Source: Jaapia argillacea MUCL 33604
Lineage: Eukaryota; Basidiomycota; Agaricomycetes; Jaapiales; Jaapiaceae
NCBI GenBank assembly: GCA_000697665.1
Contig: KL197727.1
Coordinates: 434,001-498,000 of the forward strand
DNA: 64,000 bases
Reading direction: 5' to 3'
Shown here: positions 39,163 through 50,856 of the stretch, piece by piece
How the letters are laid out: every line of letters starts with the position of its first letter
Position numbering within the stretch: the first letter of the stretch is position 1
The notes under the pieces: model-generated
The model's database searches: none
Seen by the model: the letters and a program-made list of their open reading frames with translations, nothing else
What the model was told of the DNA's origin: nothing
Made by a program: the position numbers and the translations under genes

Positions 39163-41434
39163 TCAAATCGTTAGATCGAGAACGTCTGGAACTGCAGAAA
39201 TCCTTACGCCCCCCAATGCCGTCGTCAAGATGGCAACATCCGAGTCCGAGTCCGAGGAGATATCGGCTGTGAATTCAAGGTGAGGCTCCGTGTATCAAAA
39301 CAGCGCGAATTCACCGTACCTTCAAGTGGAGACGTAGGCTTACGAGAAATCGAACGAGGCGAATCTTGTCGAAACAAACATGAGAAGGAGTTCATACGGC
39401 CAAGAACCCACATACCACGACATGTTCCAGCAGCCATTCGACTCCCCGCCTTGGTTCGTGGAGGGCCTGTCGCTCTCGTCACGAACAAGGGGACCAATTT
39501 ACCGACTTCGCATACCCCACATACTAGACGAGGCGTCAGTGTAGTTCATGAACCATTAACTAAGGGTGGCGGACCGCATTCATCGGGGCGAATAGATTTG
39601 CTGAACCGACCGTATCTATGCGACAGAATGCGAACGCGCTGGTGACGGGGTTATCTGAAATACGAAGACTAATCCACTTACACCTTCAAGCACTCTTCAC
39701 ACTCTGCGCCACAGAATCAATTCGTAGGAAGGCGCCAGAGAGTAGGATAACGTACCCCATTCGAACGGGTATTTGATTTCATAGTTGTGCTTTGTCTGCA
39801 CAGCTTGACGTTAGACCGACCGCCCGGAACGTGGATAACGGGCATACCGAAATCTCTATCTCGGGGTGTTTTCGCATTACTTTTGACGCCCTGTCACAAA
39901 CCTGGTTGTCCAACAAGTTGAAAGTATTGCCATAATGTAGCACTTACCAGGCTTTCCAGGCCTTTCCGTGACCTTCTTTGGGGTCTTGGTTAATAACCCA
40001 GCAAGCCAGATGGCACATCTCGTGAGACAAGGTGTTTCTAATTCGCTCTGGGGGTACTATGAATAAGGAACAATGCAAAGAGGATTCAAAGCTAACCGTC
40101 GCAATCAAGGATCTTGGTTGCCAACTCGATCTCACTGGTTTGTGTTCCCTCTCGGGATCTTGGTAAGGCGAAATGTGAACAATGACGCAACAAATAAAAC
40201 TGAAACTTACCGATGCCATCGCGCTCTCCCAGCGGTAGTCAAGAGCCGCTTGCTCCAAGTCAGCTTCGTGTCTTGTGGAAGGCCGTTCTTGAAAACAGAT
40301 GCGTTTAATTCTTCAAAGAGGTCTTTCGCATAAACCTCTCGGCGATTTTGCTCTGCCGCTTCACGGGCCTTCTTGCCATTCCGAGGAGTTTTGGCTGAGG
40401 AAGGTGTTTGAGAATTTGTTGTTCCTTGCTCCAGGAGTGAACGCTGACGGGTCGGCGTTTCAAGAAGCGCCCGATCGAAAGTAACCGAGGTGTCAATGCG
40501 AAGACCACTGGGAGTGGAGACCAGGGACCCGTTCGAAGAACCAGTTGTCACCGCCTGTTTCTTACGGATAGGTTTTCGAGCGCTGGGCGGTTCGTTTCTG
40601 CAAACAATTGATCAGATTGGGGTTCGGAATCTGAGGCACCCTATCCGTACAAGGTGAGAATGGACCCGTCATCTGCTGCCCATTGTTGTTCACCTGTTCG
40701 CCCAGATTTGGCAGGGACAGGACTAGGGCTCTTGGTATCGGTCGACTTCTGCTTCCCTTTAACGTTGGGCTGGTTGGGTTCAGACGAACTGCTATCGGAG
40801 ATCTCAATAACATCAATTTCAGCCAGACGAGGGGGAGCAAGGGTATGAAGCTCCTTGTCCGACGCATCTGACGATGAGCTATAGACGATCCGACGTGAGC
40901 GAGGTGTCGAGGTGATCGGGTGTGTCCTTGAAGACCTGCTTTGGGTATTATCCATAAGAGGTTATAAATAAGCCCATTGTAGTTTCATGCCAACCTGCTT
41001 GGAGACACAACGTCCGTTGTTGGGGAAATGCGAGGCCGAGGGACGACGGGAGCCGGGGCAACACTCGTGGGATGTGGTCTGCTCTGCTACGTTTAAGTCA
41101 CTGCTCCATTTCCAAAGAAACAACGTACGTCTCTTCCTCTTCGTCAGAAGATATCTCGATGACTTCCATCTTCTTGGTCCAAGTCACACCAGCATTCTTC
41201 CCTTTAGCGGAGGGCACGGGATCGAGGAGGCTTTCGCTACTTGAAGTCAACATAGATTGTAATGCCATAGGAAGGAGCTCACACATATCTTTCCTCCTCG
41301 CTATCAGGAACGATTTCATTCTGGGAGGTTGTTGCCACCAGAGGTCGTCGAGTCCACGCTCTCAGGCTCACGTCGGTTACAAAACGTGACGGGCCGGGAC
41401 TGGGTATCCGAGGGTAGAGTATATTATCAGTCAT
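39163..41434 (-). CDS. SprT-like metalloprotease, GCNA homologue
   Basis: Predicted nuclear zinc protease related to GCNA/Spartan, which clear DNA-protein crosslinks. ATG 41434 opens MTDNILYPRIPSPGPSRF, then a disordered region with repeated acidic SUMO-interaction-like cores (EVIEISSDEEEE, DVIEISDSSSSE). The SprT domain begins near AKDLFEELNASVFKNGLP and LTWSKRLLTTAGRA; the HExxH motif HEMCH lies at 40010-40024, followed by the downstream HGKAWKAW. A zinc ribbon is rebuilt across small exons: FEWECEECLKVYGRFSKS, then DECVCGVCEVGKLVPLF, giving Cys pairs CxxC and CxCxxC. The tail ends in SSDSDSDVAILTTALGG and VPDVLDLTI. Each listed join preserves frame. The serial IEIS motifs and the tail resemble GCNA rather than Spartan; no PIP box seen. 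Confidence 0.85.
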
Positions 41435-41750
41435 GTGCGATGCAAGTATTCAGAGAAACCATCCAGGAGCCTCCAGGGCCACAAAAGCACAACGAAAAGC
41501 AATGAAAAGAGCCTATTGATGTGGGATGTGGCGAGGGCGTTTCGTGCAGCTTGTCACAACAAGGTACGATCACGTGAAGCATGTCACGGTTTGAAACGGG
41601 AATAGTATTGGGTCGCAATTGAATCGTAGAATACAACAATATTATAATAAGATACACACATAATAGTACAGACACCTTAGAAAGGACTGGGGGGAGAGAT
41701 ATTCTATATAAGGGTTAAAGTCGGAGGGAGGGAATACAACCACCCCAGCA
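41435..41750. other. Intergenic region between P450 3' end and GCNA start
   Basis: 316 bp with no gene; 5' region of the protease gene and 3' flank of the P450. Confidence 0.55.
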
Positions 41751-43791
41751 TTACTTGGATTCGGCTTGGTATCTCCCAACGCGAACCGGCAACTGGGGCC
41801 CCAATTCGTATTTGTTGTATACGTATGGTCTTGTCAGGATGGCATTGTATTTCTTTATTTCTTCGGCAGGAGAAAAGACGAAATGCGGCAGTAGAACGGC
41901 GAGGATGAGCTTCGTCTCGAAGATTGCGAATTTCCAGCCCGGACACGAGTGAGGGCCAAACGAAAACGTCATTAGGTTTGCCAGACCTGGATGCGTAGGT
42001 GTTTGGCCTTCGATCCAGCGATCGGGGCTACCAAAAGAGATGATGGTAGAATTAGTGAGAGTCATGGTTTGCGAAGAAGCGAATGGCTCACTTGAACTTC
42101 AAAGAATCCTCTCCCCAAATACTGCTACTGAGGTTCACACCCTCAATTGGAATATGAACAAAGCTTCCCTTTCGAATATTCACTTCCGTGGCTACGGAGC
42201 CATCCTTCATGACGATTGGCTCCGACAGTGGGATGACATCGTTTTGAGTCGCCACACGAATCGCGCCATGAGCGGGGGGCGAAAGCCTCAGAGCTTCACG
42301 CACGACGGCATCAAGATATGGGAGGGCATCAACGGAATCGGCAAAGTCATGACGATCTTCGGAAACCGCTTCTGATGAAATTTCGTGAAGGCGAAGGATC
42401 TCTTTTCGTAACCGCGATTGGACATCCGGATTCAGGGAGAGGTGGTGGATGCACCACGCCATACCAACAGCAGTAGAATCGGAGCCGGCAAAGAGAAAAG
42501 TGGATAGCTGGTCAAGAAGATGTTCATCTGACAAGCGTTGTGACGGATCCTCTGAGACATTAGCGTTGACTATAAGAGAGGGCTTGATCAATGAAGGTCC
42601 GAAGACGTAAGATTGCACGAGCTCACTGAGTAGGCTGATGATGCTCTTCTCTTTGGGTGCCTGGCCGCTGGCCTTCTCTGCCAGAATGAGAGCTTTCTTA
42701 TTCTCGATCAGCGTCTTGCCAGCGGCAGTAACAGTTTTCAAGCTCGCAGTGGTGATCCGTGATGTCTCATCAGGCTGCGGAGCATAATGTGAGTGATGAA
42801 CTTGGCAGGTGGACAGAAAGTACCCACAAAAATTTTTTCGATGATGGGAAAGAATATCTGCGCCAACCCCTTGAAACCAGGAGCACGATCGGCGGCATCG
42901 AACATCTTGCGATAGGCAAGATACACCTCTTCCGTCTCGTCTTCAAGGGAGTTAAACTGGTAATCAAAGCCAGCGATACCTATGATATCAAATGTGGCGC
43001 GTGACAACCAATTCAAAACATCGATGACAGCAGATTGGCCATCGTGGACGTCTTTCGGCTCATAAGGCGAGAGTGGTCGAGAAGGGGACACCACGGGGAG
43101 AAGGAGATCCCAACGATCCCTAAGCTCTTCGGCTTTTTGTAGAAAGATGGGTGTTAGCCCTCTGATGGACCTTGTCGAGAAGGCCGGGGCAATGAATTTT
43201 CGCAAGGACCGGTGCTCGTCACCCTCCATAGCAAAAATGCCTGAGGAAACTTTAGAAAGTGGAACAAGACGGATATTGAAACGACATACCGCGGCCCAGC
43301 AAGCGACCCAGGAACCTCCTCGTTTGCCAAGGTTTTTCGTAGATAGGGGAGTTGAGGATGTGCGAAAGCGCGCGAGCATCGAGTGACATTAGCCGGTAAT
43401 CGTGCTGCACGAGAAGTCAGATGATAGAAATCGTAGCCGGTTTCGAAAAATGAGTACCTTGCCAAAGCCGTGGAACCGGAACGTCTTGCCAAACGACTTT
43501 GTCCACTGCTCGTGGCTATTCACAGACTTGTTTGGGCTACCATGAAACTATCAGTCACGAGGTGAATGTTCAGAAGGGACTGGCGTACTCCATGACCTCG
43601 CGAAAATGATTCTGGAATGCTTTGCCCTCGGGACCTGGCAGGTGTCTCAAAGGGTCAAACGGAGGGGCTAGCACAACGAGGTGTAGAAGCCAATATAGCC
43701 CACGGCCCAGCAGAAGGACAACCACGATCAGACATGCTTTGAAGATCAGGACCAAGACTTGGGCTGGCGAAAGGGGAGTTACAGTCGCCAT
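41751..43791 (-). CDS. Cytochrome P450 monooxygenase
   Basis: Membrane-anchored microsomal monooxygenase of about 540 residues. ATG 43791 (MATVTPLSPAQVLVLIFK) starts an N-terminal anchor (ACLIVVVLLLGRGLYWLLHLV) followed by the proline-rich hinge PFDPLRHLPGPEG. Helix C region GDEHRSLRKFIAPAFS; I-helix oxygen-activation motif FLFAGSDSTAVG; ExxR in VVREALRLSPPAHG; PERF-equivalent PDRWIEG; haem loop FSFGPHSCPGWKFA with the ligand Cys codon at 41943-41945. The residue two before that Cys is His rather than the usual Arg, a variation common in basidiomycete P450s. Ends VRVGRYQAESK. Substrate cannot be inferred: no biosynthetic partners lie nearby, and fungi carry many such paralogues. Confidence 0.93.
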
Positions 43792-45786
43792 GGCCACTTA
43801 GAGGCAGTACTGGACGGTGAATACGACTGAGGGCGAGTTGAGGGGGGTTGGATAGAGGGGGCGTGGCGCAAGTAGTCATAATGTTTCCAAACACCGAGGA
43901 GGTTTCGAGGTGGACGAAATAGGACGCTGCTTTATTCCTCGTTCGCAACGTGGATTCCGGAAGGTCTAACCATAACAAGAAACAAACATGTGGCTGTGCC
44001 GTACCGCAGTTCGATAACGCTCGTAGTCCCGCGGTTCAAACGATCACCACGCTTGACTTGTCAGCAAGTCGAAAAAGAGCTGTTAATGATGCAAATAAGT
44101 GGGTTCTCGTTACCACAACCACAACCATGATGCCACATCTCGTTCTGATACGACCTCGCCTGCAGGTCCTGGGAATTCTTCCTGAGAACGCCCAAGTAAT
44201 CCATCTTGTGATTCTAGATCTTGTCTCCTGGATTTCCATAGCCTGCGGTCGGACGAGCTTTCCCTCAAAATTCGTACCACAAGGAAAGTCCACAACTTCA
44301 CATCACCGTCCCGACCACCTATCAGACCCATTTCGGTGGAGTCTCCAAAGGTTGTAAGGCCACATCGTCACGTCGATGATACCGTATCGTCCTCCATAGC
44401 TGGCCATCCAATGACCTGCTATGTATACACTTCCCCCGGGTATGAAGTTCCCCTCAGTGGGTCGTGAAGTCTCTCCGCACCATGTGGAATTGTCCGGAAC
44501 AAGTGAAATGACTTGCGACAAGAGGCGGATGTTGTACCCCACCGCGAGGGTTGAACTCACAGGACTGGGCAGAACTGGGAGGAAGACTGAGAGGGTGTGC
44601 CACAAAGGCATCGAGTCTGGTGTGCACTGAATCAAGGTCGAGAGGGTGTATCCGGGGTCCCGAGATTAGGAGGGACGGCGTCGTTGGGAATGCCAGTAAT
44701 CGGCTAAGGCAGGGAAGCTTGCATGTGCGTCAGGGATTCAAGCTCGTTTAACCAATCACTCCCTATTGAAAAACTGGATTCTGCACGAGTCACTAGCTGC
44801 TTCTTGACCCTCCAAGCCCCCCATCTATCCTCCTTCAACGAATTCGCACTGATGCCATGCATGCCGAGGATGTAGTGCGAACGGCCTCAACAACGTTGAC
44901 AAGCAGATTGTTTGTGCACCCTCGACCAACCCAGGCGAAGCGTCGGATTCAACCATCTGTTCAACAGCGGCGACTGGAATGGTTACGGTGTGTTGAAACA
45001 TCCTCGATGCCGAAGATTCTTCTGAGCCTCCCGTGACTAGATTACTTGATCATTTTCGTCCTTCCACGAGCAAACCCCGATCCCATCAGTGTTGAGACTT
45101 GCCTCCAAATAGAGCCTGTGGAGGACAATGTAAAAGATTGGCGCAGCTAGTCAAAGTTCCAACGGCATCGGCTATAAGGACGCTGATGAGTGGAGCGAAG
45201 ACGACACATCTTCTTTGCTGGCAATATTTTCTTCCAGCCTGTGAAGTGCACCGGGCCATCCATTTGTGGCCCTCTAGAGTATTAGATCTGCACACTCGAC
45301 ATCAGGAATGCCAGTTCCGTCCAGGAGAGTGTGATAAGACTCAAAAGAGTCTGACGCTCCATCTGATTGAGCTCGGCGGACTTTTTTGAAAAGCTGGCTT
45401 CAAAGGTCGCAAGAGGATCGAAGTTTGTTTGCAACCAGAAGTAAAAGGAACTGAATCCCTGGGACCCGGAGAGTGTGTTCCGAGCATGGAAGAATGGGAG
45501 ACTTCAGTTGGAGATCTTTGCTGACCCACAACGCGCGCGACTGTGCGCGACAAGATTCGTCACGAGCCACGTGACTATGTGACAAGCTCTGCGGAAAGAC
45601 CCGTCTTGGAAACCAAATCGACTGTACAGTTTACGTCAGCTTTTCCCTCGTCCACCTCCAAGGGCAGGACAACGACATCAACACCCATCCATCCACCATA
45701 GCTTCGGGCGAGGTCTGTGCGCCGCTCATTTCCATAGAAGTCCCACTCCTGACCTCTATTCAGCCGTATCAAGACCTCCACTCAAG
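43792..45786. other. Two-kilobase gene-free stretch between P450 and RPS29
   Basis: No convincing gene on either strand. Open frames such as 43950-44357 (+) and 44303-44635 (-) have no family resemblance, no plausible exon partners and overlap each other in antisense. GGTTCAAAC near 44032 and GGTTGAACTC near 44548 superficially resemble tRNA B boxes, but no cloverleaf fits. It could hold a decayed gene, a non-coding RNA or just spacer. Confidence 0.45.
45568..45573. promoter_or_regulatory. CACGTG E-box upstream of RPS29
   Basis: CACGTGAC about 214 bp before the RPS29 start, in a motif bound by bHLH factors in other fungi. Role here is inferred only. Confidence 0.3.
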
Positions 45787-46078
45787 ATGACCCACGATTC
45801 AGTTTGGTTCTCTCGCCCCAGAAAGTTCGGCAAGGGCAGTCGTCAGTGGTCAGTGATCATCTAATTCATACCCATCTCTAGCCTTTCTCTGACGAGATTC
45901 GTTGCATTACAGCCGCCTCTGCGCTCATCAGGCTGGTATTATCCGCAAGTACGGTCTTGACCTCTGCCGCCAGTGCTTCCGTGAAAAGTCAAGTCAGATC
46001 GGTTTCACCAAGGTGCGTTTCGTCTTGCCCATCTGCAAAGGTTTGCACCTGATCATATGGCCACGACAGAACCGGTGA
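45787..46078 (+). CDS. RPS29: 40S ribosomal protein S29 (uS14)
   Basis: A 56-residue zinc-ribbon protein of the small-subunit head. Three exons: 45787-45848, 45913-46012 and a final 9-nt coding exon 46070-46078 (Asn-Arg-stop). Together they give exactly 57 codons including the stop, matching the family length. Starts [20 protein letters not shown]; zinc ligands in CRLC and CRQC flank [13 protein letters not shown]; ends [10 protein letters not shown]. The junctions CAG-TG|C-CGC and AAG|AAC are in frame with GT..AG introns of 64 and 57 nt. Because its exons are so short it is easily missed by open-frame scans. Confidence 0.97.
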
Positions 46079-47125
46079 AACCTACTCTCCTTCGCATCCT
46101 CGTCGCCCCTTGCTCTCGCGTTCTTTATGTTTTCACCCACCTAAAACTGGTCTTGTCTTGTATGCGACTATGACATGGTTGATCACGAAGACTTGGTTCT
46201 CCCGTGGTGTGTGCCCCGATCTCGGCGTCGTCGTCACAAGTGTGAAGCCAGCGAACCTTGGTTTGGGAAATTCCAGTAGTGGCCTTCCCCGTCAACTCAT
46301 GTAGGCTGGTTCCGTATCGTTCTTACCAAGATTAAGCCAGACGGGGGATGAGCGAAGCTTTGACTTTCTTCCCAGTTGGATTCATCCTTGTATATTTTCT
46401 CGTTGGCTATAATAAGTTGCAAGTATGTCCGAAAGCATATTCGCAACCGATCCTGCCTTGCGAGACTGCAGCGTGTGGAGAACGTTGACCACAGAGCTCC
46501 CAATGTAACGGCACTCAAGCGGCCTCTCTGGAACAGGGTACTCTCAAATGGAGCATTACTAGACGACGAAGCTAAGTAGAAGCATCGAGGTTTCGACGCT
46601 CAGCGCCCACCTACGAGTGTGTTACAGCCAGCGAACGTTTATACAGACCAAGGTTCAGGCCCGACATTGACGTATGGAAGTCGCAGATGCGAGCGGCCCA
46701 TTCTTATGAGGAACATCGACTAGTGTATTGCGGGATAACTACAATGACAGACAAGCAGTGGGATATGAATCGACAAGTGACCAATGAGAGGGAGACAAAA
46801 TACTCTGTACAATCGAAAGTACTCTGTACACGGGTGGTGGCAATAATAGTGTTGTATAGGAAAGCAAAAAAGCGACGAATTTAAAAAGATGCGGGTCGGA
46901 ATACAATGCGTGTGGTATGTTATATATTGGAAAGCCGATGTTGTCCGAGAGCAGGTAAGGCAGGCATAGTAAACAGAGTCGAGTCGAGTGACGGGATGTA
47001 AGATAGATGATTGACGAGTGCGAGATGCATAGAAGCTTGGCCTTGATTTTGTTTACATATAGGGTATGGTGAAAAGAGCGACGATGGTGCATCACCAGAT
47101 GCCCAAGAGAGAATTGAAGGCGGTG
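46079..47125. other. Convergent 3' region between RPS29 and PUF4
   Basis: About 1 kb between two facing stop codons. No gene, repeat or RNA could be supported; probably long 3' UTRs, since PUF mRNAs often have them. Confidence 0.5.
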
Positions 47126-50100
47126 TTACAATCCATATCCGAATGTCGACCTCTGGTACGGGTCGTTTAGCGCCCCGGTCAGTCCGACGCCCGCAAAGGT
47201 GCTCACGTTGGCGAAAGGTGAGATACCAGAGAAGCTGGCGCCAAGGGAGTGCGAGGACGTCAAGCCTTGAGAGGATCCCCCTTGGAGAACGTAGGTATCG
47301 ATGGAGTGTGGCTGTAGACCATGAAGCTGCGACGAATGAAGACCTTGACCCTGCAGACCACTCCCACTCTGAAGAGAGTATACGCCATTCTGGGCTCCGT
47401 ACACATCCGCGAGAGCATTGGCTTGATGCAAACTATGCGGCGGCATATGGCGGCCACCACCAACACCATGATGTTGATGACTGGACGCGACAGAGATGCC
47501 CTGATTGCCTAGGCCCATAGTGGCTAAAGCCTGTTGGTTGGTATAGCCAACACCCCCACTACCGAAATGGTCCAATTGCTGCTCGCGCTGCAGTTTGTTC
47601 TGGATCCGCTTGCCGTACGGAGTGTTGCGGATGAGGGGTAGGACGGGACGAATGCCGTCGACTAGAAGGGCACGCTGAGCCGGCTCTGCGTAGTCCAGGG
47701 CCGTCTGAATCCTAGGTCAAACACGGCGACATGTATCCAATGTCACTGAGCTCACCTGAACACAGTAGTTTCCATACGAATCACGAAGGAGCTTCTCTAG
47801 ACGAGTGCGATTCAGCATCTCTTCAATCAAGAGCTTACGAGTACTATGCTCGGCAACTCGGATACACTGAGGAACCGTGATGAGACGTAGACCGAAGTGA
47901 ACAAAATAGATCGTACCTTCTCGATGACGTTCGAGCTAAACTTCTGGACCGACAACGCACAGACATTGCCAGTGAATTGCCTAATGACCGCATCGCTGAA
48001 ACGGTTATCGTTGAGGTCAAGTATATATTGAACAACCTGGAAAATTTGTTTCAGCGACGAATGATTGAGAGCCAAGATTTAGGCTTACGTAGTTTCCGTA
48101 TGGATCTTGGACCAGGGTCAGCGCATTGTAGGTGATCTCGTTGACGAGTTGGATACGTTGGTGGTCGGAAGCATGATCAATGCAGCGTTGCAAGACACAG
48201 CAGCCGTGGCGATGGGTAGCGACCTCCACGCAGTTCGCAGCAACAGCATTGTAGATAAACTACATTCGGGCATATGATTAATTGATGCGAAGATGACTCT
48301 GAGTAGCTCGACGTACCTGATTGTCTTCGGGCGCCAACTTGTTCAAACACTTTTGAATGACATGGTTACCGTTCAGATCCTTGATTAACACTACAACATG
48401 AAGACTGAGGGCGACAATGATGGAGTGAATCTGAGCATAGTATCTATGATCAGTCTGTGTTCTCCCACCCGTAAGTGTTGAAGGTGGGTTGGAGCTAGCA
48501 ACCAGACTTGCCTGTCTCCGGGTTGACAGGAAATCGATCATCTTCTGGACAGCGCGTGTGCCGTGCATATTCAGTGAGATATTGACTAGTTCTTGTGCGA
48601 CGGATTCGCAGATGACATTGCGTTGCTCGTCGGTCGAGTACTCCAAGAGCTTCTGACAGAGGTAGTTGCCGAAAGGATCTATGCAACTGGATGAGGTGGC
48701 GAAAATATGGTAATCAGAGATAACCCACCGGTCATCAAGTCCGCAAAATGACCGAAGGTCTCCCGGAAGATCATATCACGATGCTCTGGTATGCCTTCTT
48801 CTAGTTTCTTCTGCAAGTATCGACAGCCATGCTGGTCTTTGCAAAGACCGAGAATCTCTCCTTGCAAGTCCTCGAGACGAGTTCCGGCGAAACGATTGAC
48901 TGCAAAAGGGCATCAGCTCTGAAAGAGCGGAATTAAAACAGAATAACTTACATTCCCGATCTATGTCACCCCGCTTGTGTTTGGGACCATGCAGACCATT
49001 CATTTTGGCATCGGCCCCATTCACTCTCCCTGGAAGGCCAAGTCCATAACGAGAGCCATGATGGTGATACAAAGCAGTTGAACCAGTTCCGGCATTCAGA
49101 GGGGTTGCAATACGACCATTGGATTCGAAATCGTATGGGCTGTAGCGGCCACCATCGATGCTGGAGTTCACACCATAGACAGACTCGACGCCATATTGCT
49201 GCGTGCAGTCGCCGTCGCTTTAGTGATTTTCCAGAATCTGATGGAGAATAACTCACGTCAAGAGAGTCGTCAATATTGGACTGGATTGAGCTGAAAGTCA
49301 ACGGAGAACCATCGTACTGGCCAGATGGAACCCTGGATAGAGATCCACGAAGATCTACGGTATCGTTTAATTGGTTCGACGAGGACGAAGTGAGGCGGCC
49401 GTTGAGCAACTGCGGGTCGGGAGTCAATGGTGTGCCAGGAGTCTTGATGAACTGTGCCGCGTTTGCAGGAACGGCTGACAAGGGGGTTCCAGGGACAGAG
49501 CGAGTGCTGCTCATGGTTGACATATTATCCGGAGCCCCCAAAGGAGATCCTCGTCGAGAGTTGGAGAGACTCTGCTGAAGATGTGGAGTAGCGGAAGCTG
49601 ACACGGTGCTCAATTTGTTACCCATGTCGCCCAAACCAGAGAGGTTCAAGGTCGGATTCGTCACATTGCGCCGATCGTTCCGCGGAGCGAGACCGTCCGG
49701 AGTGCGAGCACTACCGGTGAACTGAGGCCATTCCGAAGCTTTCTCTCGAGAATCCACTCCACGGCCAGCGAACGAAGTCCTCGGAGGAGTTTGAGAGAGC
49801 GGGGCAAGATCGAGAGCCGCCGACGACGTGGATAACTGTGTGGGGTTAGCTCAGGAAACTCCAAGGAGATGGTAAACATCACCTTGTTGGAATACTGGTA
49901 TTTGTCCTCATCGGAAGTTGGTAGATGTCTCATAGCATCTGAGACGTGGAACGGGTGAGTAAAAAATGAACGTCAGCCGAGACAAACACTCGTACTGTGC
50001 ATTTCCTGGTCCAATTGCTCGTCTAGCATCATTCCTACATTGTACGGATTCCCGTCCTCGCTCAAACGCGCATTGCGCAAAATTGATATCGGCGCCAGAC

Positions 50101-50856
50101 CGGACAACGGAGAGGCTCGACCAACACCTTCACCTGCCATAGAAAGTCCTTGTAAATGGCCAGCGAGCTCTTCGTCGTGGCTACTCGCAGAAGTCCGTCG
50201 GCTTGCGGGCATGCTCTTCGCGCCAGCGCGCCCGTAGCCCTGATGAGACGATGGAGCAGGAGCCAAGGTGATCTCTGGGGAGTGATTCACAGACGGGGCG
50301 TAAGTAACGGACTTGCGTTTGTCCGCGGCAGCCGATCCCACGGCCTTGGAGAGCACGTCGGCATCGACAGCATGATGGGACAACCTCTGGGCGAGTCCAG
50401 GTGACAATTCGCCGTTTAAGACAGCATTTACACGAGGAGGCGTCGTCGGTGCTGAAACCGCGAGATGCTGCAATGACGAGCCATTGCCATCATAGGGGAT
50501 GCTCAACAATTCCTGTGCTTGCTGTTGCTCGAGAGCTCGCATCTGCTCCTCGAACATTTTACGCTGGATGAGTCGCTGACGCTCATGTTCCATGCGTTTG
50601 AGTTCAACGCGCTATGAAAGTAATTAATCAAGGGGGTTAGTAGGTGAAGAGTTCTTAAACTCACAGCGGACAGTTCAGGCATATTAGTTCCCAACCTCGC
50701 AGCCTATCCCGACGAACATCAGGAGAAGAAAGTCGCAGCGGAAACCCGACTCACCGAATCCGCAAGGTCCAAAAAAGCAGGCGGGCTCTGCTTCCTCGGA
50801 TCCGGAGATGGACGAGTATCGGTAGGTGAAGTAGAAGAGGCCAAAGTAGAATTCAT
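47126..50856 (-). CDS. PUF4: Pumilio-family RNA-binding protein, PUF4 type
   Basis: Cytoplasmic regulator binding UGUA-type elements in 3' UTRs, about 1,000 residues. ATG 50856 (MNSTLASSTSPTDTRPSPDP) begins a long disordered half with a charged coil (VELKRMEHERQRLIQRKMFE). Eight PUM repeats occupy about 48.95-47.6 kb: CKDQHGCRYLQKKLE, DPFGNYLCQKLLE, NMHGTRAVQKMID, DLNGNHVIQKCLN, HRHGCCVLQRCIDHA, DPYGNYVVQYILD, QKFSSNVIEKCIR and DSYGNYCVQTALD, closed by NTPYGKRIQNKL. The base-reading residues NYQ, SNE, NYQ in repeats 8-6 fit UGU, and the HGCCVLQRC form of repeat 5 is the yeast Puf4/Mpt5 pattern rather than the Puf3/PUM pattern CRVIQ. A Gln/His/Gly-rich tail ends RSTFGYGL. Confidence 0.95.

Noticed and set aside
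41751-43791. Secondary-metabolite cluster around the P450
   Set aside because: No terpene cyclase, PKS, NRPS, prenyltransferase or dedicated transporter nearby; neighbours are housekeeping genes.
44020-44050. tRNA B-box-like GGTTCAAAC, and a second GGTTGAACTC near 44548
   Set aside because: No matching A box at the right distance and no acceptor stem could be paired.
43950-44635. Possible gene on either strand of the P450-RPS29 gap
   Set aside because: Overlapping antisense frames, no motifs, no coherent splice chain.
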